Part shown: positions 23,965 to 31,661 of the stretch, piece after piece | How the letters are laid out: every line of letters begins with the position of its first letter | How positions within the stretch are numbered: position 1 is the stretch's first letter | Assembly: GCA_025350405.1 (NCBI GenBank) | Contig: JANXXX010000027.1 | Location: forward strand, 1 to 42,166 | Length of the DNA stretch: 42,166 nucleotides | From: Gallionella sp. | Lineage (GTDB): Bacteria; Pseudomonadota; Gammaproteobacteria; Burkholderiales; Gallionellaceae | Direction of reading: 5' to 3' | The notes under the pieces: generated by a model | What the model was told of the DNA's origin: nothing | What the model saw: the letters and a program-made list of their open reading frames with translations, nothing else | The model's database searches: none | Program-made: the position numbers and the translations under genes

Positions 23965-24348
23965 ATGACTGCGCGACCATTGCCTTGCCCCTGCGGCGGT
24001 TCAGACTATGCCACTTGCTGCGGCCGTTTTCACCACGGCGCACCCGCTCCGGATGCCTCATTTCTAATGCGTTCACGCTACAGCGCCTATGTGCTCAAGC
24101 TGGAAAGCTATCTCCTCACCACTTGGCATTCCAGCACGCGGCCCGTCGCGCTCGAACTCGCATCGGACAATAGCAAATGGCTCAGACTTGAGGTCAAGCA
24201 ACACGCGCCAGAATCAACGGAGCGCGCGACCGTGGAATTCGTCGCGCGCTACAAAATCGGCGGACGCGCCGGACGACTGCATGAGGTCAGCCGCTTTGTG
24301 CGCGAAGACGGGCGATGGTTCTATGTGGACGGGAAGTTCTTGGAGTAA
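23965..24348 (+). CDS. ychJ: YchJ family protein with SEC-C motif
   Basis: 127 residues. The N-terminus CPCGGSDYATCCGRFHHG is a SEC-C-type zinc motif, followed by the conserved LMRSRYSAYVLKLESYLLTT WH region typical of YchJ/UPF0225. The family has an NTF2-like fold and unknown function. The protein is slightly shorter than E. coli YchJ because the C-terminal second SEC-C motif is absent. The ATG follows the yaeQ stop by two bases. Confidence 0.92.
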   Translation: MTARPLPCPCGGSDYATCCGRFHHGAPAPDASFLMRSRYSAYVLKLESYLLTTWHSSTRPVALELASDNSKWLRLEVKQHAPESTERATVEFVARYKIGGRAGRLHEVSRFVREDGRWFYVDGKFLE

Positions 24349-24391
24349 CGCTGATCGAGCGGAGTATTAATGCTGTTAGTTTCTGGCACCG

Positions 24392-25141
24392 TTAATTTCG
24401 GGCAAAAGAAAGCTGAAATCTTTCCACTCCGTTGACCTTGGCCAGTTCCCGTGAAATGGCGGGAATCGAATAGCTGGTATCGTTGCGCAGCGCAAAGGCC
24501 GAAAATTGCCACACCTGCCCTGCTTCGCTGGTGCTGATCACCAGCGACCCGGAGGCGATCCGGTAGCCGTGTTCATTCATTGCCCCGGACACCAATTCTT
24601 CGCCCGGTTCGAAACCTTTGCGGAAGTTCAGCACGACAGCGATCGCGAGACGGGAGGGTAGCCAGGATTCAATTTTTGAAATCCACATCATCACACCGGC
24701 TGACATGATGGATAACATGATGGCGGCAAAGTAGAAGCCGATGCCGACCAGGATGCCGATCGCCGATGCGGCCCAGATGGAAGCCGCCGTGGTCAGGCCG
24801 CTGATGGTGAACCCCTCTTTGATGATCACACCGGCACACAGAAAGCCGACCCCCGTGACGATGCCCTGAATGACTCGCGTCACATCCGGATAGCCTGTCA
24901 CTTGGCTGTGTCCGCCAAACCACAGCTCGGGATAACCGACGATCACGGTCAGTGCCGCAGAAGCCAGGCACACCAGACCGTAAGTGCGCATGCCCGCCGC
25001 GCGGCCATGGTAGGAACGCTCGTAGCCGACCAGCAGCCCTAATAGCAATGCCCCGAGCAGGTTGAAGAAAACCACGATGTTGGCTTCGACGACAGGAGCC
25101 GACCAGTAGGTTGACAAGGAATCATAGCTAAGTAGTGGCAT
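24392..25141 (-). CDS. MgtC/SapB family membrane protein
   Basis: 249 residues. The N-terminal 150 residues hold about five membrane helices with the family signature GLLVGYERSYHGRAAGMRTY and GIVTGVGFLCAGVIIKEGFT, GLTTAASIWAASAIGILVGIG. A soluble C-terminal domain (about 160-249) resembles the ACT-like domain of longer MgtC proteins. MgtC in pathogens supports growth in low magnesium by acting on ATP synthase; the environmental homologues may do other work. It ends 43 bp from ychJ, convergent, and starts from a good AGGAG site. Confidence 0.92.
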   Translation of the reverse strand: MPLLSYDSLSTYWSAPVVEANIVVFFNLLGALLLGLLVGYERSYHGRAAGMRTYGLVCLASAALTVIVGYPELWFGGHSQVTGYPDVTRVIQGIVTGVGFLCAGVIIKEGFTISGLTTAASIWAASAIGILVGIGFYFAAIMLSIMSAGVMMWISKIESWLPSRLAIAVVLNFRKGFEPGEELVSGAMNEHGYRIASGSLVISTSEAGQVWQFSAFALRNDTSYSIPAISRELAKVNGVERFQLSFARN

Positions 25142-25241
25142 GAGTCGCTCCTGTGAGTAGATTGCCTCAGAGTACCAATTTTATCCAGTCAACGCAAAAC
25201 CTTGGGCTGATCTATCAGTGTATCTTCTGTTATCCAGGCGA

Positions 25242-26702
25242 TCACGCGTCCGTTGCGCCAGCCCGCCATTGTTGTGCAGGCAAACCATGCTTCAAGAATA
25301 CACGCTTGGCAAGTTGCAGTTGTGCTGCTGTGCCTGCCGCATAGACATCGAAGCGATGCAGGTCGGGATAATCGTTGACGATATTGGCGAGGGTGGTTTC
25401 CACTTCTGTCGTTGACGCGTGCGTAATGTAGGTAAAATTATCCAGCGCATCGGCCCAGGCGCGGCACAGGTTGTTCTGATAGTACCCCGCCTCGTCCGCC
25501 AGCCAATGCAAGTCGATGGACTCGGCCAGATCGAGCGACATCGCATGCTGGATCAGGCTTTTGACCGGCGCGAAGCCCACGCCGAACGCGACAAAGATAA
25601 TCGGGCGCGTGGAGGCGTCTTCCAGCACGAATTCGCCGTACGGCCCTTCCAGTTCGATGTTTTCATTTGCGTTCAAGCCGCTGAACAACAGTTGCGAAAA
25701 TGCATCGTCTGCATTGCGCAACACCTGAATCTCGATATGCCGTTCTTCGCATGGACAACTGGCGATCGCGTAACGTCCGCTCGCGCCATGTGCCGATAAC
25801 CGAACCGACTGACCGGCGAGGTAGCGCAGACGCTGGCTGCGCGGCGCCAGCAAGTGCAGGGCTGCCACCTGCGGATTGAACACTTCCACCGCTTTGACCT
25901 TGACCACCAACTGCTGCTGATGGATGTCGCTCGCGCCAGCCACGTTGGCCTCGATCACCACATCGTTCACCGCCGCGCAGGAGCACAACAGGATCACGCC
26001 GGAGTCTTTTTCCGCCTGGCTTAACACATAGTCGTGCGCGCGGACTTTCCTGACCTCGCCAGATATCAGGCGCGCACGGCAGTCGCCGCAATTGCCGTTG
26101 CTACATCCGTAATCCAGCGACACGCCCGCCCGGAGTGCGGCCTCCAAAAGCGTATCGTTGCTCTCGACGATGAACTCGTGACCGCTGGGTTTGATCGTGA
26201 CGTGCGCCGACATGATTTTAAGTATCCTTTCCTGTGCGATTAATGCCTGCACTTTTGCGGCATCGGGGGGTATTTCGGCTAGGTGGCGTACAATGAATGC
26301 GCGCAGCACATGCAGCGCATGGCGAGTCTCTTTATTCTGATCCTCTTCGATCTCGTCGATCTTCTCGTCCAGCCACGACAACACCTGGCTGTAATGCATC
26401 AACAACGCCTTGGTAGCAGCATACTCATTACCCAGCTCGAACAAACGCGCTGCCAGCACCTCCTTATCCGGGAGTGCGCGTTCGAACACGCGCTTGCCGA
26501 AAGCCCGCTCCTTGATCTCGGTGATGCGGCGGAATTCGGCATCGTCTTCCCATTTTGTATCGGGAAAAGCACGCAGCAACTCATTCAGTTCAACCATGCC
26601 ATCAAAGGTATCCAAAGTGCCGCTACGTATCATCTCCTGCAGCGCATGGCGAGATGTTCCAACCAGTTTGGCTACGCGGGAAAGAGGGAGCAGATGATCC
26701 AT
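25242..26702 (-). CDS. Fusion: HTH-like N-domain + 2Fe-2S ferredoxin + FAD/NAD reductase
   Basis: 486 residues, no membrane helix. Residues 5-47 (LSRVAKLVGTSRHALQEMIR then an acidic strand) look like a MerR/excisionase-type winged helix. Residues 75-163 are mostly helical with coiled-coil character (LSWLDEKIDEIEEDQ). Residues 164-255 are a plant-type 2Fe-2S ferredoxin with C200, C205, C208 and C240 or C242. Residues 262-486 are a ferredoxin-NADP reductase-type module: FAD motif RYAIAS (310-315) and NAD motif FGVGFAP (373-379). The reductase part resembles AscD-like or phenol hydroxylase reductases. M164, where such enzymes normally start, has AAAGGA upstream. I infer a redox sensor or an electron-transfer protein with a regulatory domain; the role is unknown. 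Confidence 0.85.
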   Translation of the reverse strand: MDHLLPLSRVAKLVGTSRHALQEMIRSGTLDTFDGMVELNELLRAFPDTKWEDDAEFRRITEIKERAFGKRVFERALPDKEVLAARLFELGNEYAATKALLMHYSQVLSWLDEKIDEIEEDQNKETRHALHVLRAFIVRHLAEIPPDAAKVQALIAQERILKIMSAHVTIKPSGHEFIVESNDTLLEAALRAGVSLDYGCSNGNCGDCRARLISGEVRKVRAHDYVLSQAEKDSGVILLCSCAAVNDVVIEANVAGASDIHQQQLVVKVKAVEVFNPQVAALHLLAPRSQRLRYLAGQSVRLSAHGASGRYAIASCPCEERHIEIQVLRNADDAFSQLLFSGLNANENIELEGPYGEFVLEDASTRPIIFVAFGVGFAPVKSLIQHAMSLDLAESIDLHWLADEAGYYQNNLCRAWADALDNFTYITHASTTEVETTLANIVNDYPDLHRFDVYAAGTAAQLQLAKRVFLKHGLPAQQWRAGATDA

Positions 26703-26708
26703 GATTGC

Positions 26709-26738
26709 ATCTTATGCCTACTCAACTTTGATGTGCAA
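26709..26738 (-). promoter_or_regulatory. Candidate promoter of the HTH-ferredoxin-reductase gene
   Basis: TTGCAC (26738-26733), 18 bp, TAAGAT (26714-26709) on the minus strand. The ATG follows the -10 by six bases, so the transcript may be leaderless, and no Shine-Dalgarno sequence is visible. The geometry is the same as at the leader ORF promoter at 29831-29860. Confidence 0.4.
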
Positions 26739-26827
26739 ATTTATGACCGGAAAAGTTCAACGGACCCATGTTGCCTCAACCAAAGGTACTGCAAAAATTA
26801 AGTCCCATGTCGAATCGATCAGGTTGC

Positions 26828-27685
26828 TTATTGGGCGGCTTTGTTGGGTGGGCTGCCAGAGCCGGCGTTCATGGCATCAATAACTTCCTTCAAAGTCATG
26901 GCGGTAGCTTTAGGATTTTTATTGCCTACCGCCATGTCGCCAGTGCGGGCGGGCGGCCGACCCTTAACCAGCGCTTGACCGGTTGGCGGAACAGAAGGTT
27001 GTTGCTGTTTTTTCTTGAGCGCCTCGAGCTGTGCTTGCAATTCGTTGGTCTTTTTCGTGAGAGCGTCAATACTAGCCTGGTGTTGTTCGGCTTGAGCTTT
27101 TTCAAGCTGAGGCAACTCGGCTTTAAGCCTCCCGACTTGCGCTTGCAACTCGCTATTGTGTTTTTTCAGGATTTCGATTTCAGCTTGACGGCTTGCACTC
27201 GGGGGACTCTGCACCTGGGCCGGCTCTACTTTAAGCGCCTGGATTTGGGTTTGCAGTGCATCGTTCTTTTTCTTTAAGCCTTCGCTGTCAGTTTGATGGT
27301 CTTCGGATGGGACTTTTCTTAACTGGGGAATTCCGATCGGGGGTAATTTGATCAGCTGTTTTTCGGGAAGCGGTATAGGCTCGACCACGGTGGGGGCTTC
27401 AACCGTGGCGATGACTTGCTTGTGTGTCGGCAGAAAGAATTTCCAGATGGTCAATCCGGCTGCGGCCAAAATTAGCATGCCGGTTACTGCGCCTAAGAGC
27501 AGGCCTCGTCTGGAGCGAACGGGACTGGCGTTTGCTGAATCAGCTGCCGCATCTTCGGATGCTTCCTCGTTGAGCGACTCTCGTCCGGGCGATTCGCGTG
27601 GCACAGTCCGGTCGTCAGGTTTTTCCTGCGCGTCGTCTGCGCTATCTTCAGTAGTGGCTTTTTTCTTCCAGAACATCAGGTTCAT
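26828..27685 (-). CDS. Membrane-anchored coiled-coil protein, unknown function
   Basis: 285 residues. An acidic cytoplasmic N-terminus (about 1-58) leads to one transmembrane helix (about 60-86, LLLGAVTGMLILAAAGLTIW). A proline-rich stretch follows, then coiled-coil heptads (about 135-225) rich in Leu, Lys, Gln and Glu (for example LKKHNSELQAQVGRLKAEL). The tail is Pro/Gly-rich. I recognise no catalytic domain. The architecture suggests a periplasmic scaffold, possibly envelope or pilus related. GGAATGGAG precedes the ATG. It is on the same strand as the fusion gene, 125 bp upstream of its start. Confidence 0.75.
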   Translation of the reverse strand: MNLMFWKKKATTEDSADDAQEKPDDRTVPRESPGRESLNEEASEDAAADSANASPVRSRRGLLLGAVTGMLILAAAGLTIWKFFLPTHKQVIATVEAPTVVEPIPLPEKQLIKLPPIGIPQLRKVPSEDHQTDSEGLKKKNDALQTQIQALKVEPAQVQSPPSASRQAEIEILKKHNSELQAQVGRLKAELPQLEKAQAEQHQASIDALTKKTNELQAQLEALKKKQQQPSVPPTGQALVKGRPPARTGDMAVGNKNPKATAMTLKEVIDAMNAGSGSPPNKAAQ

Positions 27686-27905
27686 CGCGACTCCATTCCT
27701 TGCTCATCATCGACTGACCAACACGCGCCCAAATTCGCTTTATCAAAACGCGACAACGAAGCGCATTGTACCAAAGCCGGGCAGTTAGCTACGCTATCTG
27801 AAACTTGATATTTGGCTTCATCAAACATAGCTCGCAGGCACACAACGCGGGTTCACACTACCCGGAAAACGATTCATTATTGCGCCAGTCTGCTAGAGTT
27901 CTGCC

Positions 27906-28619
27906 ATGGGCAAACTGACATTAGACCGCGTCCTGCAATCGCAGGGCTTTGGCACCCGCAAGTGGTGCGCCGAATTGATCGCCGCCGGTGAAGTGAGTAT
28001 CGCTGACACTACCGTTACCGACAGCCGCGCCACCATCAATACCGATGGCCTTGAATTCAAGATATTTGGTGAGGTGTGGCGTTATCGCGAGCACGTATAC
28101 ATCGCGTTGCACAAACCGGCCAACTTCGAGTGCTCGAGAAAAGCCAGCCATCACCCCGGTGTGTTGACGCTGCTGCCCGAGCAATTCACCCGGCGCGATG
28201 TGCAGCCGGTAGGACGCCTCGACCATGACACCACCGGCCTGTTGCTGATGTCGGATGATGGGCCGTTCATCCACCAGCAGTCCTCACCCAAACGGCACAT
28301 CCCGAAAATCTATGTCGCGACTACGCATGATCCGGTCACGCCGGAGCTGGTCGCTGAATTACTCGCCGGGGTGAAGCTGCACGACGAACCTGCGCCGTTG
28401 GCGGCGGTGAGCTGCCGCATGGTCGATAGCCACCGGATCGAGATCGTGCTGGAGCAGGGCAAATATCATCAGGTCAAGCGCATGCTGGCAGCGGCGGGCA
28501 ACCACTGCGCCGCATTGCACCGTGCGCAGATCGGCAAGTTGAAGCTGGCAGAACTGAATCTAGCTGAAGGCGAATGGTGTTACCTCGACGATGCACAATT
28601 GAAATTGCTGGCACCATAG
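27906..28619 (+). CDS. rsuA: 16S rRNA pseudouridine synthase, RsuA-like
   Basis: 237 residues. An N-terminal S4 RNA-binding domain (LTLDRVLQSQGFGTRKWCAE) is followed by the pseudouridine synthase domain with the catalytic aspartate motif VGRLDHDTTGLLLMSDDG and the KIYVATT and GKYHQVKRMLAAAG signatures. Length and the absence of the RluB/RluE-type extensions favour RsuA, which modifies U516 of 16S rRNA. It is monocistronic, divergent from the coiled-coil gene and convergent with eamA (17 bp apart). Confidence 0.9.
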   Translation: MGKLTLDRVLQSQGFGTRKWCAELIAAGEVSIADTTVTDSRATINTDGLEFKIFGEVWRYREHVYIALHKPANFECSRKASHHPGVLTLLPEQFTRRDVQPVGRLDHDTTGLLLMSDDGPFIHQQSSPKRHIPKIYVATTHDPVTPELVAELLAGVKLHDEPAPLAAVSCRMVDSHRIEIVLEQGKYHQVKRMLAAAGNHCAALHRAQIGKLKLAELNLAEGEWCYLDDAQLKLLAP

Positions 28620-28636
28620 TAAAGAACATTTTTTAC

Positions 28637-29533
28637 CTACCTACCCCGGCGACCTATCGGTAAATACGCCCGCCACTGTTCACCCCAGTGGTGCAAGACC
28701 AAGCCCAGCAGAATGCTTGCCGTACCGAACCAGACGTTGGGCAACACCGCTTCCTGATTCAAGCTATGCCCGAGCAGCAACGCGATCACTGGCGTGATCA
28801 GCGCGATCAAGGCAATGCGTCCTGTCTCCATATGCTTGATCATGTAGTAATACAGAACGAAGCCAAGCACCGAACCGAACACGCCCAGATACAAGGTCGC
28901 CTCGACCGCACGTTCCGGCATGGCTGTAGGAATGTGCCCATCCGCAAACCACCACGCGATGAAAAACAACGGCAAAGCCACGACCAGCGAGCCCAGCGTG
29001 GTCGCAACTGGATGGCTGTCATCAGCTATCCTTTTGATCCAGACCAATCCCAGCGATTGGGATGCCACCGCAATGAACAGGGCCATCAAGCCAGCGAGCG
29101 CACCGTCGCCTAATGACAAGCCACCTTGAAACACCAGAACCAGACCGGCAAAACCCAGCAACATACCTGCCAGTTTGCTGGGCGTGAGCGCCTCTTCCTT
29201 CAGCCACAAGGCCGCACCCAGACTGGTGATCAGTGGAGACAAGCCGAATAGCACCGAGATCATGCCCGAGCTGACGTATTGCGATGACCAATAGGTCAGC
29301 ATCATCGCGCCGAACATGCTCAGGCCGCTGGCCAGATAACTCAGCAGTGCTTTGCGGTGCATAGAAAAACGAATTCGCAGTGCCGCCAGCAACAACACAC
29401 ACAGCAGCATGCTGATCGCCATGCGCGCAAGCACTGCAAAGCTGAATCCGATACCTAGCGCACTCCACTTGATCGCTAGCGGTGTGGTGGACCAGATCAA
29501 AATGACCGAAACAAACGCGACTGGAAGCGACAT
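28637..29533 (-). CDS. DMT superfamily (EamA) transporter
   Basis: 298 residues with about ten hydrophobic helices in two EamA repeats (SLPVAFVSVILIWSTTPLAI at the start of repeat 1; LAGLMALFIAVASQSLGLVW at the start of repeat 2). EamA members export metabolites such as amino acids; E. coli EamA exports cysteine and O-acetylserine, but substrate cannot be read from sequence. A good AGGAGA site precedes the ATG. Upstream on the same strand, without an obvious promoter in between, lies a leader RNA with a Cys-containing small ORF and a terminator. Confidence 0.92.
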   Translation of the reverse strand: MSLPVAFVSVILIWSTTPLAIKWSALGIGFSFAVLARMAISMLLCVLLLAALRIRFSMHRKALLSYLASGLSMFGAMMLTYWSSQYVSSGMISVLFGLSPLITSLGAALWLKEEALTPSKLAGMLLGFAGLVLVFQGGLSLGDGALAGLMALFIAVASQSLGLVWIKRIADDSHPVATTLGSLVVALPLFFIAWWFADGHIPTAMPERAVEATLYLGVFGSVLGFVLYYYMIKHMETGRIALIALITPVIALLLGHSLNQEAVLPNVWFGTASILLGLVLHHWGEQWRAYLPIGRRGR

Positions 29534-29583
29534 ATTTTTCTCCTGGGCTCTACTTCAAAACTACCGTTCACCCTGATAACCAG

Positions 29584-29616
29584 CGACTAGGCGAGTGTTG
29601 TTTACTCGCCTAGTCG
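29584..29616. repeat. Perfect 13-bp hairpin in the eamA leader
   Basis: CGACTAGGCGAGT (29584-29596) and ACTCGCCTAGTCG (29604-29616) are perfect inverted copies around GTTGTTT. No T-tract follows on either strand. It lies 51 bp upstream of the eamA ATG and could be an mRNA stability or pausing structure, or a protein-binding palindrome. Confidence 0.7.
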
Positions 29617-29635
29617 AATGGCTAGTAGTTACACC

Positions 29636-29649
29636 AGCTTGTCGAAGGG
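29636..29649. repeat. Second copy of the AGCTTGTCGAAGGG repeat
   Basis: Fourteen bases identical to the core of the repeat inside priA (15217-15230). Here it is intergenic, between the 13-bp hairpin and the terminator. Confidence 0.65.
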
Positions 29650-29668
29650 TGAGGGTTAGAAAAACAAA

Positions 29669-29695
29669 AAGGCCACAGATGGATTCTGTGGCCTT
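29669..29695 (-). terminator. Intrinsic terminator of the leader RNA (possible attenuator)
   Basis: AAGGCCACAGA and TCTGTGGCCTT form a perfect 11-bp stem around five bases, followed on the minus strand by TTTTTGTTTTT. It lies 34 bp after the stop of the 31-codon ORF and 136 bp before the eamA ATG. A segment at the end of the ORF (29747-29739, TTGTGGTCT) can pair with the 5' arm over 9 bp including two G-U pairs, a possible antiterminator. Confidence 0.85.
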
Positions 29696-29728
29696 CCGGA
29701 AACTACCTGTATTAATCGAACTTAATCG

Positions 29729-29824
29729 CTAACTCTCCAGACCACAATAAGAACAGCACCACACCGCGCGCAGATTGACGCGAGCGTTGGGTCGAATGTG
29801 ATTGAATGTGTGCAGAGAATTCAT
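29729..29824 (-). CDS. 31-residue leader peptide or small RNA-encoded ORF
   Basis: An ORF of 31 codons, MNSLHTFNHIRPNAR at the start and AVWCCSYCGLES at the end, with three cysteines in five codons plus a serine and tyrosine. It has no Shine-Dalgarno sequence; the A of the ATG falls exactly at the +1 predicted from a strong upstream promoter, so translation would be leaderless. It is followed by an intrinsic terminator, giving a transcript of about 160 nt. It may be a regulatory leader peptide for eamA or just an ORF in a small RNA. Not recognised as any known leader. Confidence 0.5.
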   Translation of the reverse strand: MNSLHTFNHIRPNARVNLRAVWCCSYCGLES

Positions 29825-29830
29825 GTTCGG

Positions 29831-29860
29831 ATTATCGGACAGCAAGAGAGCGTATGTCAA
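29831..29860 (-). promoter_or_regulatory. Strong sigma-70 promoter of the leader RNA
   Basis: TTGACA (29860-29855), 18 bp, GATAAT (29836-29831) on the minus strand. The -35 is perfect and the -10 has five of six matches. The predicted start is at 29824, the first base of the small ORF. Confidence 0.75.
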
Positions 29861-29931
29861 ATTTTATACGTTTCACGCATCAGCAAGCAGCACAGAGTAA
29901 AATCCGCCTTTGATTAGTTGGTCGAGTGCAA

Positions 29932-30828
29932 ATGAGCATACAGTGGTTCCCCGGTCACATGACCTCGGCGCGCAGAAAAGCCGCCGAGGCGATGGAGTTC
30001 ATCGATGTCGTCATCGAGGTGCTGGATGCGCGTCTGCCGGAAGCGAGTTGCAACCCGATGATCAAAGAGTTGCGCGAGCATCGCCAGCGTCCCTGCCTGA
30101 AAATACTCAACAAGGCCGACCTTGCCGATCCCGTCGCCACTCAGGCATGGCTGAATTTTTACAACAAGCAGCCCGGTGTCAAGGCTGTGGCGCTGAGTTG
30201 CAAGAATGCCAGCGATGCCGCCAAGGTGCCCAAGTTGTGCCAGCCGCTCGCCCCGCATCGCGACAGCACCCACAAGCCGCTGCGTTTGATGATCATGGGT
30301 ATCCCCAACGTTGGCAAATCCACACTGATGAACATGCTGCTCAAAAGGCGCGTCGCCCATGTCGGCGACGAACCCGCTATCACCAAATCACTACAGAGCC
30401 ATAACATCAACGATCACATGACGCTCACCGATTCACCCGGCCTGCTGTGGCCGAAAATCGAGAACCCGGAAGATGGCCTCAAGCTCGCCACGATACATGC
30501 GATCGGGCGCAATGCCACGATAGACGAGGAAGTCGCCGAATATTTATCCGCCACGTTACTCGCACGCTACCCCGGCCTGCTCGCCGCACGCTACGGCATA
30601 GTCGAGGAAGTAATGGATGGCATGGGTGTAGTCGAGGCCATCGCGAAGAAACGCGGCTGCCTGCTCAAGGGCCGCGGCGGCGAACCCGATCTGGAAAAAG
30701 CGGCGATGATATTGCTGACGGAATATCGCAGCGGCAAACTGGGCCGCATCAGTTTGGAGACACCCGGCCCGGAGACATCCAGCCTGAAGACGTCCCACTT
30801 GGATACACCGGGAACGCGCGACACGTAA
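29932..30828 (+). CDS. Ribosome biogenesis GTPase, YlqF/RbgA type
   Basis: 298 residues from MSIQWFPGHMTSARRKAAEA. It is a circularly permuted GTPase: the NKAD motif (G4, ILNKADLADP) comes before the P-loop (G1, IMGIPNVGKSTLMN) and the DSPG (G3, LTDSPGLLWP). RbgA acts in late 50S assembly in Bacillus; function in Proteobacteria is less clear. The ATG at 29932 is preferred to a GTG two codons upstream because relatives begin with the WFPGHM block near residue 5. The C-terminal tail is a Thr/Ser/Pro-rich degenerate repeat (ETPGPETSSLKTSHLDTPG). Confidence 0.93.
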   Translation: MSIQWFPGHMTSARRKAAEAMEFIDVVIEVLDARLPEASCNPMIKELREHRQRPCLKILNKADLADPVATQAWLNFYNKQPGVKAVALSCKNASDAAKVPKLCQPLAPHRDSTHKPLRLMIMGIPNVGKSTLMNMLLKRRVAHVGDEPAITKSLQSHNINDHMTLTDSPGLLWPKIENPEDGLKLATIHAIGRNATIDEEVAEYLSATLLARYPGLLAARYGIVEEVMDGMGVVEAIAKKRGCLLKGRGGEPDLEKAAMILLTEYRSGKLGRISLETPGPETSSLKTSHLDTPGTRDT

Positions 30829-31019
30829 TGGAACTTTCCGGCGTGTAGTCGGCCTCATGCCGTGTTGAAGTGCGACGGATTTATTTCGGACCAAGCAGTC
30901 GCCGAACCTAGGCACATTGCCCCTACTCTCTACACTGCTTCGCTTCGCACACAACTGTCAACGTGATAGAGTCATATCCAACAACCCGCACAACCCCGAT
31001 ACTTAGAAAGGATTCATGA

Positions 31020-31538
31020 ATGACAAAGGCCATTAGTTATCTTGTTGCCGTTTCCGGCCTTGTGCTGAGCGTCAACCTGGCGCACGCTGAAGGTGAAGCA
31101 AGCGTTGAAAATCCGCACAGCCAGCATCACGGAGAAATGGACAAAATGGTATTCAGCAAACTGGATACCAACGGCGATGGCGTGATTTCACTGAAAGAGT
31201 TCAACGCCTATAACGCCAAACATTTTAGGGAGCTGGATACCAACAAGGACGGCAAGCTCACGCTGGAGGAATTGCAAGGCGGACACTCCCAAGGGATGGG
31301 GCATGGCGATGCGACGACGCATCTGGATCAGCGCTTCAATGCTGCCGATACTAACCATGACGGCGGATTGGATCGTGACGAGGCAAAGAACATGCCGATG
31401 CTATCCCAGTATTTCGGTGAGGTGGATGCCAACAAGGATGGCAAGGTGACGCGCCAGGAATACTTCGATGCGATGCCCTTGTTGCATGGCGCCAAGAAGA
31501 TCGATACGAGCGGAAAAACAAAATCGGAATCGATGTAG
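31020..31538 (+). CDS. Secreted EF-hand calcium-binding protein
   Basis: 172 residues with a signal peptide (ISYLVAVSGLVLSVNLAHAE). Four EF-hand loops follow in two pairs: DTNGDGVISLKE, DTNKDGKLTLEE, DTNHDGGLDRDE and DANKDGKVTRQE, all with good calcium ligands. A His-rich segment (HSQHHGEM, HSQGMGHGDATTH) surrounds the first pair and may bind a metal. Likely a periplasmic or surface calcium-binding protein. AAAGGA precedes the ATG, and a hairpin terminator follows 22 bp after the stop. Confidence 0.9.
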   Translation: MTKAISYLVAVSGLVLSVNLAHAEGEASVENPHSQHHGEMDKMVFSKLDTNGDGVISLKEFNAYNAKHFRELDTNKDGKLTLEELQGGHSQGMGHGDATTHLDQRFNAADTNHDGGLDRDEAKNMPMLSQYFGEVDANKDGKVTRQEYFDAMPLLHGAKKIDTSGKTKSESM

Positions 31539-31560
31539 TCACCTCCAGAGTGACAAATTA

Positions 31561-31585
31561 CAAGGCCAGCGTTAAGCTGGCCTTG
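31561..31585 (+). terminator. Hairpin terminator after the EF-hand gene
   Basis: CAAGGCCAGC and GCTGGCCTTG form a perfect 10-bp stem around GTTAA. The following T-run is short (TCGTT), so termination may be partial. Confidence 0.65.
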
Positions 31586-31661
31586 TCGTTCCAGCAAAAA
31601 TAATAATGGTCCGTCTTGTAATGGCTCCTTGCAACGCACAAAATAATAACAAGAGGTAGTA

